Part shown: one piece after another, positions 28,101 to 40,100 of the stretch | Layout of the letters: every line of letters starts with the position of its first letter | Position numbering within the stretch: the first letter of the stretch is position 1 | Assembly: GCF_052857255.1 (NCBI RefSeq) | Contig: NC_135506.1 | Coordinates: 77,395,056 to 77,459,055, forward strand | Length of the DNA stretch: 64,000 bases | Source of the DNA: Amblyomma americanum | Lineage: Eukaryota > Arthropoda > Arachnida > Ixodida > Ixodidae | Reading direction: 5' to 3' | Notes under the pieces: model-generated | The model's input: only the letters and a program-made list of their open reading frames with translations | Told to the model about the DNA's origin: nothing | The model's database searches: none | Program-made: the position numbers and the translations under genes

Positions 28101-31100
28101 CACCCGGACTTGCACAAGGACTACCAAGAGAAGTGGGACGCACACGAAGGCCTTCCAAGCTCAAGGGGGCAAGCAAGGCAAGTGGTCAACAACCATCCAC
28201 AGCCAACTGTTTCAAGCCGAAAATGAAGGCGTCGGCCCCAAAAGCCCAACGGATGACGAAAATGATAGCTCGCTTCGTAGCTCATGGTATGCACCCCTAC
28301 AACATTGTCGAAGACCTGGGTTTCCTCCCCATGATGAAGTTCGCGTTGGCGGATTATGGCGTGCAGTCTCTGACAATGTTCTCGAGAGTGATTAATCTGG
28401 ACTTCTACGCATCAAGCAAAGAGAAGGTGAAAAAGAAGCTCGGGGACATTTTTGCAAGCAGAGTGGAATCGGTTTCAGTCACAGCTGATGGTTGCACGGC
28501 GCAGGCAAATGACAGCTACCTTTGTGTAACTTGTAACGTCATGGACAGGAACTTCGTGCAACACGTGCATGCATTGGCTTGCACGGAGATGACGAACTCT
28601 CACACTGCAGAAAACCTGGAGCTGTTTATCACAGGTGTCATCGAGGAGTGGGAACTTCCAGCCCACGATACTGTGCCGATCTTCGTCGTTACAGATAATG
28701 AAAGCAACTTTACTTCTGCAGTAGCGCTGCCATCCTGGAGTGGTGTGCAGTGTTTTGGACACACCCTTCAGTTGTGTGCCAGTGATGCCAAAAGAGAAGT
28801 GTCGGGTTTTTGCACTTCTGTGCTAAGGCCAGAGCGACTGTGGCTAGATACAAACGAAGTCCCAAGGTCCAAGGACGGCTTCAGGAAATTCCGAGAAACA
28901 TGCAGCTGGACCCTCTCGAGCTTATACAAGGCGTCCCGACATGATGGAACAGTGAGCATGCCATGATGGCCAGACTCGTGAAGCTCCGTACAGTCATCAC
29001 TGTAGAACTTTCAGAATCTGATGCAGTTCCAAACTTGAACACAAGTGAGTGGAAGCGTATGAATGCAGCAGTGCACATCTTGAAGCCACTTGACCATGCC
29101 ACAACTGAACTGTCTGGGGACAGATATCACACGCTGTCACAAGTCACTCCCACGTTGCAGTGTACCAAGGTGGTTCTAGCTGAACATGTTTCCGAAGGTG
29201 GTGAGGCAGCATTGCTTGTCTCAAGCCTTTTGCGTAGAATCAAGATGAGGTTCCCTGATATCAAGATGTCATGTCTTCATGCATTGGCAATGTTGGTCAA
29301 TCCTAGATACAAAGATGTCAGTTATGCTGAACGGCCCGCAAAGCAATGGGCGTTCACTCTACTCACAACAGCAGCAGAAGAGACTGTGCCAGTTGATCAA
29401 CATGGTACAGCAACAAGTGAGAACAGCACCTGCTTTGCAGACCCATCACGGGGATCTATGTGGAGTGCTTTTACACATTTCAGCTTGCGTGCGCATCATC
29501 AGTCAAGACATACAATCTGGAATGAGGGTGCTGGGCACTTGAAGGCCCACCATCTTTCCCGGTCCGAAGACCCCCTTGTGTGGAGGAAAAGCAAGGGCAG
29601 CCACCTTTACCCAACCCTGGTTGCAGATGGCATCTTCCGATACCAGCCACCCAGACAAGAAGTGAAAGGCTTTTTTCAACTGCAGGAGCCGTTGTAAGCT
29701 GCCGAAGGAAGAACCTCAAACCCCAGCACGTGGAACAGCTAGTGTTTTTGCATGAAAATTTGTAGATTTTCGTAAATAATCAAGTTGTTGTTTACTTTCC
29801 TTGAATAAATCTCAGACCTTAGCCCTCTGCAGTTTTTTTTCTCTACTTGCTATTATTTGAAGTATTCGCTTCGAAATTATTTGAGAAGAATTACTATTCG
29901 CTTCTTCGAAACAAAAAAGTGCTATTCGCACAAGCCTACTAAAAATGTGATCCACTACTAAAAAATTTTTTTTAGTGACAGATAAAAGTATTTAGAAATG
30001 CAACAAAATGTTCACATTTTCTTTTAGTGAGGACACAAAATTGGATGTTCTTTTCAGGTTATATGAAACGTTATTCCATAATTTAGCCCCAACAAAAGAT
30101 GCTAAGTGGTGCCAGTACATGTTATACAATGAAATTGAGAAAAGCCAGAATTTTTCGTTACACTGACAGTTTTTCACTAATTGCAGTTTTCGCATAGACT
30201 CGAAAGTGCAATGCGAAAAGAAAATGCAATCAAGAAATAAATTTAGGTGAAATCACCTACAAAATGTTGAAGTAACCCCCCGTTACTCGAATTCATAAAC
30301 ATGGAGAATCATCTCACGATCGCAGTTGCCACTAGCTCTGCCACGGCATGCACGACGCCGTTACGAGTGGGGTGCAGAGTGGGAGAGACAGAGGAGTTGG
30401 TGACACCATGGGCCGGTAGGGCTGGCTGTGTTTGATGCATTTGACTTGACCGTCAGTCACGTTTTACCAGTTTTTACTGTTATGCATCGTCAATCGTTGT
30501 TAGTGGTCCAAATCCAGTAAGCGTCCAGCACTTGTGCATGGCCATGTTCAAGATGGCTGTCATTCTTTGCGCCGAAGAAACGAACTGCGTGCCAGGCCAC
30601 AAGTTTTGGGACGGGTGATGCAGGTGTGGCTGCAGAGAGTCGAAATTTTCAGCTGTTTCCTGTGTTGCGGTGCAGTTGTTTGCGAAGTGCGCGATTTCAC
30701 ACGGGATGACGATGGTAGAACGACGTGCTGTGAGACCGCAGCAGCAACGACAATAGCAGCACTAGTAAGGACGATTGTGCAAGTATGAAAGAGTAGTCCA
30801 ATGACAAATACATTTTTGTTGTGGAATGTGCCCATGGGCACACATTATTTTTTTTTTCCTGATGTGACATGCGGGGGCGTCGACTTATACAGTGGACGCC
30901 CAATAAACGAAACTCGGTTAAATGAAACTTATGGATAAACAAAATTAAGCAGGGTTACTTGGTTGGTTTCGTATATCTGGCGCAGCAAAATTCTTCGGTT
31001 AATTGGAACACCACTAACGTGTTACCCTCGGCTAAACGGCACAAAAGGTAACAATTTGGAATCCTCCCGAGCGTATTTGTGCTCGCATATGTCAGCGGCA

Positions 31101-34100
31101 GTCTCGCAACCACGAACAAATTCTTCATAGCCAACGCAATAGCTGGGACAAGCCAATCCAGTAAGTCGCTTGATCAATTTTGTATTTGTTGAGGAGTACA
31201 TGCGATCGGTGTTGTCGGTGTGTCGATGTGATAAAGAGCATCAAGAAACGGCCGCACAAAGCGCTCTCGCTTGAAAAGAAGTTACAAATTCTGCAGGAGT
31301 TTGAGCGAAGTTCCCTTTCAAAAACAGAAGTTGCAAAGAAGTTCGAGATACCGAAGTCAACGCTTTCGCGGATCATGAAAAACAAGGACGCCATTTAAGG
31401 AGCTGTCAAGTCTGGGACCTTCGCTTCCAATCGGATGCGTATGAGAACGACGCTGTATGAAGAACTTGAAAAGGTTCTTTTTCTGTGGTTTAAGCTTGCA
31501 CGGATTGCCAGTTTTCCCATAAGTGGACCCATTTTGGAGCAGAAGGCGCGGGAGATAGCCCTGCAAATGGGGGTTGAGAATTTCTGCGTCAGCAATGGAT
31601 GGCTTAGCAGATTTAAAAAGTGCCATGGCCTAGTCTTCGAAACCATCTAGGGTGAAAGTGATGCAGTGAATAGAGAAGTCTGCGCTGACTGGCGACACGG
31701 ACGCATGCCAGAGATTTTAAACAGCTATGAGCCATGAGACACATTCAACGTCGACGAGATGGGCCTCTTCTACAAGGCGCTTCCATCGAAGACTCTCGCC
31801 TACAGAGGCGAAGCCTGTACAGGTGGGAAGCGCAGCAAAGAGCGCATTACCGTGCTGGTGGGTGCTAACATGGCAGGCGATGAGAAGTTAAAGCTGCTGC
31901 TGGTGGTAGGAAAATTGAGACACCCACGTTGCTTCAAGGGCATTCGAAATCTACCTGTGGCCTACACTACGAATGGGAGAGCGTGGATGACAAGAGCAAT
32001 TTTCGAAAATTGGCTGCATGAGGAGGACGCAAGGTTTACGAGGCAGGGCAGGAAAGTTGTCTTCATCGTACATAATTGCCCTGCCCATGGCCAGGTGGAA
32101 GTGCTGAAGTCCATCAGCCTTGAATTCTTCCCTGCAATGAAACTGCTGTCATCCAACCAATGGACCAATGAGTCATCCAGAATGTCAAGGTCCACTACCG
32201 CCGCCAACTGCTTCACCACATGCTGCTTTGTGCTGACAGTGGAAAGGATTATGTCATTGACTTGCTGTCTGCTATCCACATATTGGCCCGTGCCTGGGAA
32301 CAAGTTCAGGCAACAACAGTGCAGAGGTGCTTCCACCATGCAGGCTTCGAAGCACATGATCCAATGCCCCATGAAGAGGCAGGTACTGCTGATGAAGCAG
32401 ACACTATATTTAATCAAATAGTGCCCTCTGTCCCTTTCTCACGACAGGACTATGAGGACATAGATGCAAATGTAAGCACCTGTCGCGAGGAAAGTCTCGA
32501 AGAAATTATTGCAGAAGTGCAAGCCGACGACCACTCTTCCTCCAGTGATGAGTGCGAGGACCCTGTGCCCAGTGCGGTGCCAGACAGCGCAGCTAGGGAT
32601 GCAGTTGCACTTTTGCAACACTCCTTTGAATGTGAAGGGAGCACAGAATTTTTGCAAAGCCTTTCAAATATGCACAGTTACTTTGTTAAAAAGCAACTGA
32701 AGAATGTAAAACAGACCACAATTGATACCTTTTTTTCTTCATGCCCACATCAGTAAGGGCTGGTGCAAGGTAAATAAATATTTCTTCATGAAATATGTGT
32801 GCTTTGCTTAAATGAAACTTCTGATAAATGGAACACTTTTTGAATCCCCTTCAAGTTCCATTTAAGAGGAGTCCACTGTATTCGAATTGACATACTTATT
32901 TATTTATTTATTCAAATACCCTAAAGGCCCTCTTGGAGGAGGGTATTACATAGGGGGGCACACGAAACACACTAATACGCAAACACCAATATTGGTAGTG
33001 GATTAAAGTTCGAATGAAGATAAGAATAAAGTGTGAACATTGAAACACTGGGGGTTCAAGGATAACACAAAAAGATTGAAAACTGCAATACAATGTCGAA
33101 CAAAATGCAAAGGTATTAAAATAGCCCTGAAAAAAAATAGCTAACACCAAAAACGCACTGAGACGTCAAATTCAGATTTGAGTCCACAGCATTTGATGAA
33201 ATAGATCGGTGTTAACTTCAGTGGCAATATCTGATGGTAGGTTATTCCAGTCAACTATGGTTTTGGGGATGAATGATTGTGCGTAATGGGCGGAGTGGCA
33301 TGCTGGGCGTTTGACTTTGCAGGGGTGATCACGGCGAGAAAAAATGACAGGGGGTGACTGAAAGAAGTCTTCGTGCAAACGATCATGATGATAAAGTTTG
33401 TGAAAGAGAGATAGGTGGGCGTGTTTCCGTCGTAGTGATAGCGGATGCAGATCAGCACGAATTTTTAAAGATGTAACACTGGAGTACAGAGAATAATCTG
33501 AAAAAATGAAGCGAGCAGCACGGCTTTGCAGGGATTCAATGTTACGTATAATGTAGTCCTGGCTCGGGTCCCAGATGGCACATGCATATTCAATTTTCGG
33601 CCTGATTAACGTGGTGTACGCGAGTTTTTTTAGGTGTGAAGGCGCTTGCTTTAGTCTGTGTTTCATGATTCTGAAAGTACGGTTAGAAGTTGCAAGAGTA
33701 ACGTTGATGTAATGATGCCATGTTAGATCCGATTGCAAGTTGATTCCTAAGTATTAGTACGTGGTAGTAATTTTGACAACATTGTTACCTATAAAGTATG
33801 AAGTTGGAATACGGGAAGAGGAGTGTGTAAATGACATGCGCTTAGTTTTAGTATGATTTAGGGTGATTTGCCAGTCTGAACACCATCTGTTTATTGCATT
33901 GAGGTCTGACTGCAATGCTTGATGGTCAGTGTCAGTAGAAGTGGTACGGTAAATTACGCAATCATCGGCGAACAGTCTTACTCTGGACGACATGCAGTTA
34001 GGCAAGTCATTAATATAAATTAGAAAAAGCAAAGGGCCAAGCACGTTCCCTTGTGGAACGCCGGACGTGACAGGAATAAAATGGGAGTTGTAATGATTAA

Positions 34101-37100
34101 TATTTGTGAATTGAGTTTGAAATGACAAGAAATCCTTTATCCATGCAATGATTTGTGCGTCAATGTTAAAATGTTTTAGTTTTAGTAGTAGCCTGTGGTG
34201 AGGAACGCGGTCAAAAGCTTTGGAAAAATCTAAGAATATCGCGTCGACTTGGTTGCCAGCGTCAATACATGAAAGCAAGTCATTAGTAAACCCTGCAAGT
34301 TGCCCATGGCATGAAAATCCCTGGCGAAAGCCGTGCTGGTATTTGAAGATTATGTTATGTTCTTCTAAGTATTTAATGATTTGAGAATGTATGACATGTA
34401 GTTTGCAAACGGTGCTAGTTAACGAAATAGGCCAGTAGTTAAGCGGTGATGAGCGATCGCCAGATTTAAATATTGGTATGACCTTGGCTGTACGCCAATC
34501 ATTAGGAATTTGGCCGGATGACAATGACTGTGAAAAAAGAGCGCACAAGATTCCCGAAATACTTTGCGATGTACTTTTAAGCAACTTGTTGTTGAACCCA
34601 ATGTGGTCAGATGCAGATGATACCTTACGATTACTAAGTAGTGATATGATACCGGACTCGGTAATATTTATCTGCGGCATGATGATATCGGAAAGTGTAC
34701 CTATGTTTGGGCATGAAGTGACGTCCTCGCGGGTGAACACAGACGAGAATGCATTCTTTAATATTTGTGCACACTTTGACTCGGGAACAGTGGCGCCTGT
34801 GGGATCGGTAAGCACAACGTCAGGGTGATTGCTTGGATTTATTACTTGCCAAAATTTACGAGGATTGTTAGTCAGCATAGATGACAGGTCGTGGTTGAAA
34901 AAGTGACGACGACTGGATTTAAGTAACTCTTGGTATTCTTTGTCGCACTGTTTGTATTTTGAGCCACGATGGAGCAAGACTGGATTTCTGGGTTTGCCTG
35001 TACAATCGCTTTTTTTTGTTGTTTAGACGCCAAAGTTGCTTGTTGAACCATGGCGTAGAGCTCCTACTCCTAATTGTTATGGACGGTATATACTTGCTAA
35101 CGACATCAGTAAACATATTTTTGAACGCGACCCAGTTTTCTTCAACTGTACGGGACAAGAAGTCATTAAGAAACTGGTCTGCAAAAAGAGATAATTGTGC
35201 ATTCATTCCATCAAAGTTAGCTCTGCTATAGCATTTAATTTTTTTTTCAATGATCTTCCTACTGTTATGCCGACAAACAATGTTCCTAGTAATGACGTCA
35301 TGATCACAGAGCCCATCTAGGTGACTAATGTTGGCGCAAATGTCAGAGATATTAGTAAGGATTAGGTCAAGAATACTGGAGCATGTGGCAGTGCGCCGTG
35401 TGGGTTGCATGATAAGTTGGGATAATGAAAAATCTAAACATGACTGAAGAAATGCATTCGATTCTCTTTCACTCTCCGTGACAGATAGAGTTGCCCAATT
35501 GATGCGTGGATAATTAAAATCCCCAAATATTAATAACACACAATTTGGAAATCGGTTACACACTTCACTCAAAATGCGATAGAACTCTTCAACAAAAGCA
35601 CTGCCCATATCAGGGGGGTGATAAAAAACACCAATAAGTATGTCAGTACTGCTACCGTTTAAGGGGGGACACGGGTCTTTCGGGCCGAAAAATCTCGAAA
35701 AAATCAGTTTTTAGAAAATGTTATTTTCGAAATCAGCAGCCATTTATCTACCTCTCTGTAAAATTTCTCGCCTCTAAGGTCAGTATTTTACTCACAATAC
35801 CAATTTATATAATCCATGTCGCCCGAATTTGAGCTGAAATCGGCGCCGAAACAGCAGTATTTCGCAAAGCGTAGCTCCCGTTTCATGCGCGGCACCGCAG
35901 CCATCTTGGTCTCATTTGAAAAAGCCGCCTTTCGCCTTCAATTTCCCGCCACTACGACTTCCGTTCGCCCATTGGTTGCCGAGAAAATAGCAAAAAAGAA
36001 AAGGTAGTATTCAAAATCCTATTGGCTGCCGCGGATCACGTGACAGCAGGTCGTCATCCGATTGGTGGAGCGGGCTGGCAGCGTCTGCTTGACGCGCCCG
36101 AGCCGCGGGGAGACGCGGACCGTGCAGTGCAAGAAACGCGCAGCGATGCCTGGTTCAGCGCGCAAGGTGCACTCAAGGCATAAATTCGGCAAGAAAAGGA
36201 AGAAGTCGCTGGTCGATAACCTCAAGAGACGCCCTGCTGTGCGCCCCGACAATGATGAAACTCCTGCGCTGAACGATCGTGTCGGCGAGGCCGCGCAGTT
36301 AGGCCTAACGCGCTCCGCAGCACGGGAAGCTGTAAGCGGCAGCGCCCGCATCCGCCGTGATACAGTGATGCTGGAGCCCTCAGATGTGCTCCAAAATAAG
36401 ACGAAGACTGAACAAAAACTGCGAGAACTCGCCTCAACTCCAGCAACGGAGCGGAAGTCTCGTTGTTTACGTGACGGCAGCGCGTCGGACTGTCTGCTCG
36501 ACGAGGCAAGCTTCACGATCGTTTGTTTGGAATCGCTCAACAGTTTGTTGAAACTTGTGAAGTGTAAAACGTGTGGCGGCAATGACTTGAGCTTCGTAAA
36601 AGATGAGCGAGAATACGGCCTTGCCGTTAAACTTTCTCTTCAATGTGCGAGCTGTGGAGACGCATCGTCTACATGGAGTTCGCCGCGGGTACGTGGCGAT
36701 CAGAAGATCAACCCTTTTGTGGTGAATGTGCTCGCTGCTCGTGCAATGCAGAGCACTGGCAACCAGCAGACAGCTCTAAATGACATTTTTTCATCGCTGA
36801 ACGTTTCGCACCGCGGTCTCCACAATAAAACGTGGCAAGACTATGTGAAAAAAAAGTTGACACCTGCAGCAGCTCGTGCAGCCGAAGAAGTTGCACAAGA
36901 GTGTGCGCGGTCGGTTCGAGAACTTTATAATGAATTGGACCTTGGGAACCCCGGCAATATTGCAGCATCATACGACGGCACTTGGATGACACGCGGCCAC
37001 ACATCCCACATTGGTGTGGGAACCGTCATCGAACTGTTTACCGGGCTTGTGCTGGACTATGTTGTATTGTGCAACTTCTGTGCCGGCTGCGAGCGAGGCC

Positions 37101-40100
37101 CAAAAGGTGACCCATCATACCAGTCCTGGAGGGCTGGGCACCTATGCCAAAAAAACTCAGAAAAAAAGGCTGGAGAGATGGAAGTTGAGGCAGCCCTTAT
37201 TCTTTTTGAAAGGTCGTTGAAGAAGTGTGGCCTTCGCTATACCACAATGCTTTCGGACGGTGATAGTCGGGCTTTTCTAGCTGTGCAAGAGGCAGATGTG
37301 TATGGATACATCAAAGTAAAAAAAGAAGACTGCATAAACCACGTGCAGAAACGTATGGGAACAGCATTGTGGACTTTGTTGTCCAAACACAAAGGTGCCG
37401 AAAACCTTGGAGGAAAAGGCAAACTGACAGGCAGCCTCATAACAAAGTTAAGCTCCTATTATGCCTGGGCTTTAAAATCCCATAATGGGGATGTAGAGGC
37501 TACGCAGAAGGCTGTGATGGCCACCTACCACCACATTACCTCTACTGATGAGGCATCAAACCATAGCTTCTGCCCATCGGGACTGGACTCTTGGTGCCAG
37601 CAAAATGCGGCAGCAGCCCGAGGCGAATCTGCTTCAAAGCATCGGTACAACATTCCACCCCATGTTGCTAAAGCATTGCTCCCTGTCTATGAGCGACTGT
37701 CGGATAGGAAGCTCTTAGAGCGGTGCCATAGGGGTAAAACCCAAAACAGTAATGAAAGCCTACACTCTTTGATATGGGCCTTGGCACCCAAAGAGCGCCA
37801 CGCATCATTGTTTACTGTTGAAGCTGCCGTGGCTGAGGCAGTAATGCGGTTCAACGCAGGCAGCAAAAGAACTTCTGCAGCAATATTACAGGAACTGGGC
37901 CTCAATACGAATGCTATGAGCGCAAAAAGAATGCGAGAGAAGGATGAGCGCCGAGAGCAAAAGTGCGCTCGAAAGCACTCCATTGCGGAAAATATTCAAG
38001 GAGTGCTCAAGAAGCGGCACCTGGATACTACTGGCAATCACAAGGACTACATTCCTGGTGGCTACTAGCCATTTCCTATTGTAAATATATTACTGCACTT
38101 GTAAATATTTATTAAACTGTCCCCTGCTTGTTTTTGGGGCTTTTCTCAAAATGCATATGGTTGACTGCTAGCAGTCTTGAGGCCTTGATATCTCAGCAAC
38201 CAAGTCACATAGAGCTGAAATTTCGGTTGCAATGGAAAGCCTAATGTATGCTGTGTGAAATGTTGGGAGCAGATTTTTTCATTTTACCTTAAAAAAATAA
38301 TTATTTTCATTAATTTACCATTACTTGGTACACACATTTTTTATACTGAAATTCAGAAGGTTGTAAAATGAGTAATAATTGACATATCAAAAATCTGCTC
38401 TCAACATTTCATAATTCACTATTCTGGCTATCTAACCATGCCTTAAAATTAATTTTAGGTGAAATCATTATTTTGCTATTTGGGCCTCAAACAATGGGCA
38501 TTAATTGTTAATTATCTTGAAAACTAATTGGCCTACACTTAAAATAAATGCATATTTGAAATCAGCATAAAAATTTGAATAAGTCTATGCATTTTTATCA
38601 AGATTGGTCAAAAAACAACAAAAATAGCTTTAAGACCAGTGTCCCCCCTTAACAACACCCATACACATTCAAGAAACGTAGAAATTATGATGGGTACACA
38701 TGATAATTCTTTTTTTATTGCCAATAGAACACCACCGCCTCTCCTATTTGACCTGTCGCAGCGAAATATGTTAAATGTCGCCTCGGTATCAAAAATGCTG
38801 TCGTCGGGAACATTGTCCGTGAGCCACGTTTCAGTGAATGCGATTAAGGATGCAGAGCATGAATCGATAAGCGAGGAAATGGGAACAGCTTTAGAGAGGA
38901 TACTTCCGGTATTTGTATAAAGGAAAGTTAATGCGGTATTATGGCAAGGCTTACGAACTGACGGCAAAGAAGGGTTGATTACTTGAGCTGAGGCAGGAGA
39001 ATGATTGGGTCATTCGTCGGCACTTCCGTGGGCGCCATCCTCTACCTCTGGCCCATCATTTCCAGATGTTTGTAAACAGACTGCGCAGTTGGCATCCGTG
39101 TCCCAGATGTAAGCGTCATCATTTAGAATGAGCTTGGTGAAAGCAAGGCGGGGACGATCACCCTCCTTTTTTATTGACTTCGAGAACTGCCAAAGCTTTC
39201 GGCGCTTATCGCGCACGGCAACAGAGTAGTCCCGTGCTATCCAGAAATCTGTTTCTTTCAGCTTGCTGCCATTGCTGAGCAAAGTTTCGATTTCTTTTTC
39301 ATTGTAGAATTTAGCTATTATTGGCCTATTTTTCTCGGCTGAGAACCGACCCAGGTGGCAGGGCCTGGCAATAGACTGTACTGAAACCCCCAGTTTATTT
39401 TTACAAAATTCTCGAACTATAGCCTCGGTACTGTCCCACGTTTCTGAATGGTCGGTGTCTGCAATGCCAAAAAACAGTGCATTCGATCGTCGTGAACGGT
39501 TTTCGAGGTCATCAATTTTCTCTTGGAGTTTGCGAACGTTGCTGTCACAGGTTTCTGGGAGTTGCGTTGGAGGCATAGGCACACATTTAGATTCAAGGTC
39601 ATTGACGCGTTTAGTTAGCGCGTCTTAGTCATTCTTAAGGATGCTATGCATTTCTAGAATTTTATTTACAGACTCTAGAAGGCTCGCGTTATTTGTCTCG
39701 AGACGCTTAATTGCATCGCACACTAAGTCAAGCTTCTCCTCCTGCGCCTTTGTCATCGGACCAGGGTTCGACTCAATATCACCACCTAAGAGCAAACGAC
39801 GCCACAGGTACAAAGCCGCAGAACGAAAATGCTTGCAACAATCGGGTAGCCCCTACACCGCAACAAGACAGACATTGTTATCACGAAAGGCGTAGGAATC
39901 GTGGTAACTAACCTGTACAAATGCAAACGGTGAGAACAATATCGCAACTGCGGTAGCGTGGCCCAACGTGTCGAAGATGTTGGCACCCTTTTCACACTGC
40001 GGATCAGCTGACAATGTTCCATGTTGCCAAACGAAGGGTGCTCCCGTGTCCAGAAGTGGCGGTGTATGTAGCGGCCGGCTCGAGGATAGGACGCACTGTT

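Larger units (their letters stand above)
33172..38967 (-). pseudogene. LINE ORF2: AP endonuclease and reverse transcriptase, disabled
   Basis: ORF2 starts about 38967 ([13 protein letters not shown]). Endonuclease part 1 ([14 protein letters not shown], catalytic Glu) is split at 38649 by the Kolobok-like element and resumes at 35658 in the same frame ([38 protein letters not shown]), with the expected Asp and His residues. After a frameshift near 34960 comes the reverse transcriptase: [38 protein letters not shown], and the catalytic FADD at about 33961-33972. A TAA at 33754 interrupts [20 protein letters not shown]. The C-terminal part ([15 protein letters not shown]) ends at 33172. The reaction, nicking the target and copying LINE RNA from it, would need both domains; the insertion, frameshift and stop rule this out. 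Confidence 0.9.

Noticed and set aside
35663..38648. piggyBac identity for the TTAA element in the LINE
   Set aside because: The transposase lacks piggyBac motifs such as those seen at 55.2-56.3 kb, and instead has the SYDGTW…LSDGDS…NSNESLH pattern.
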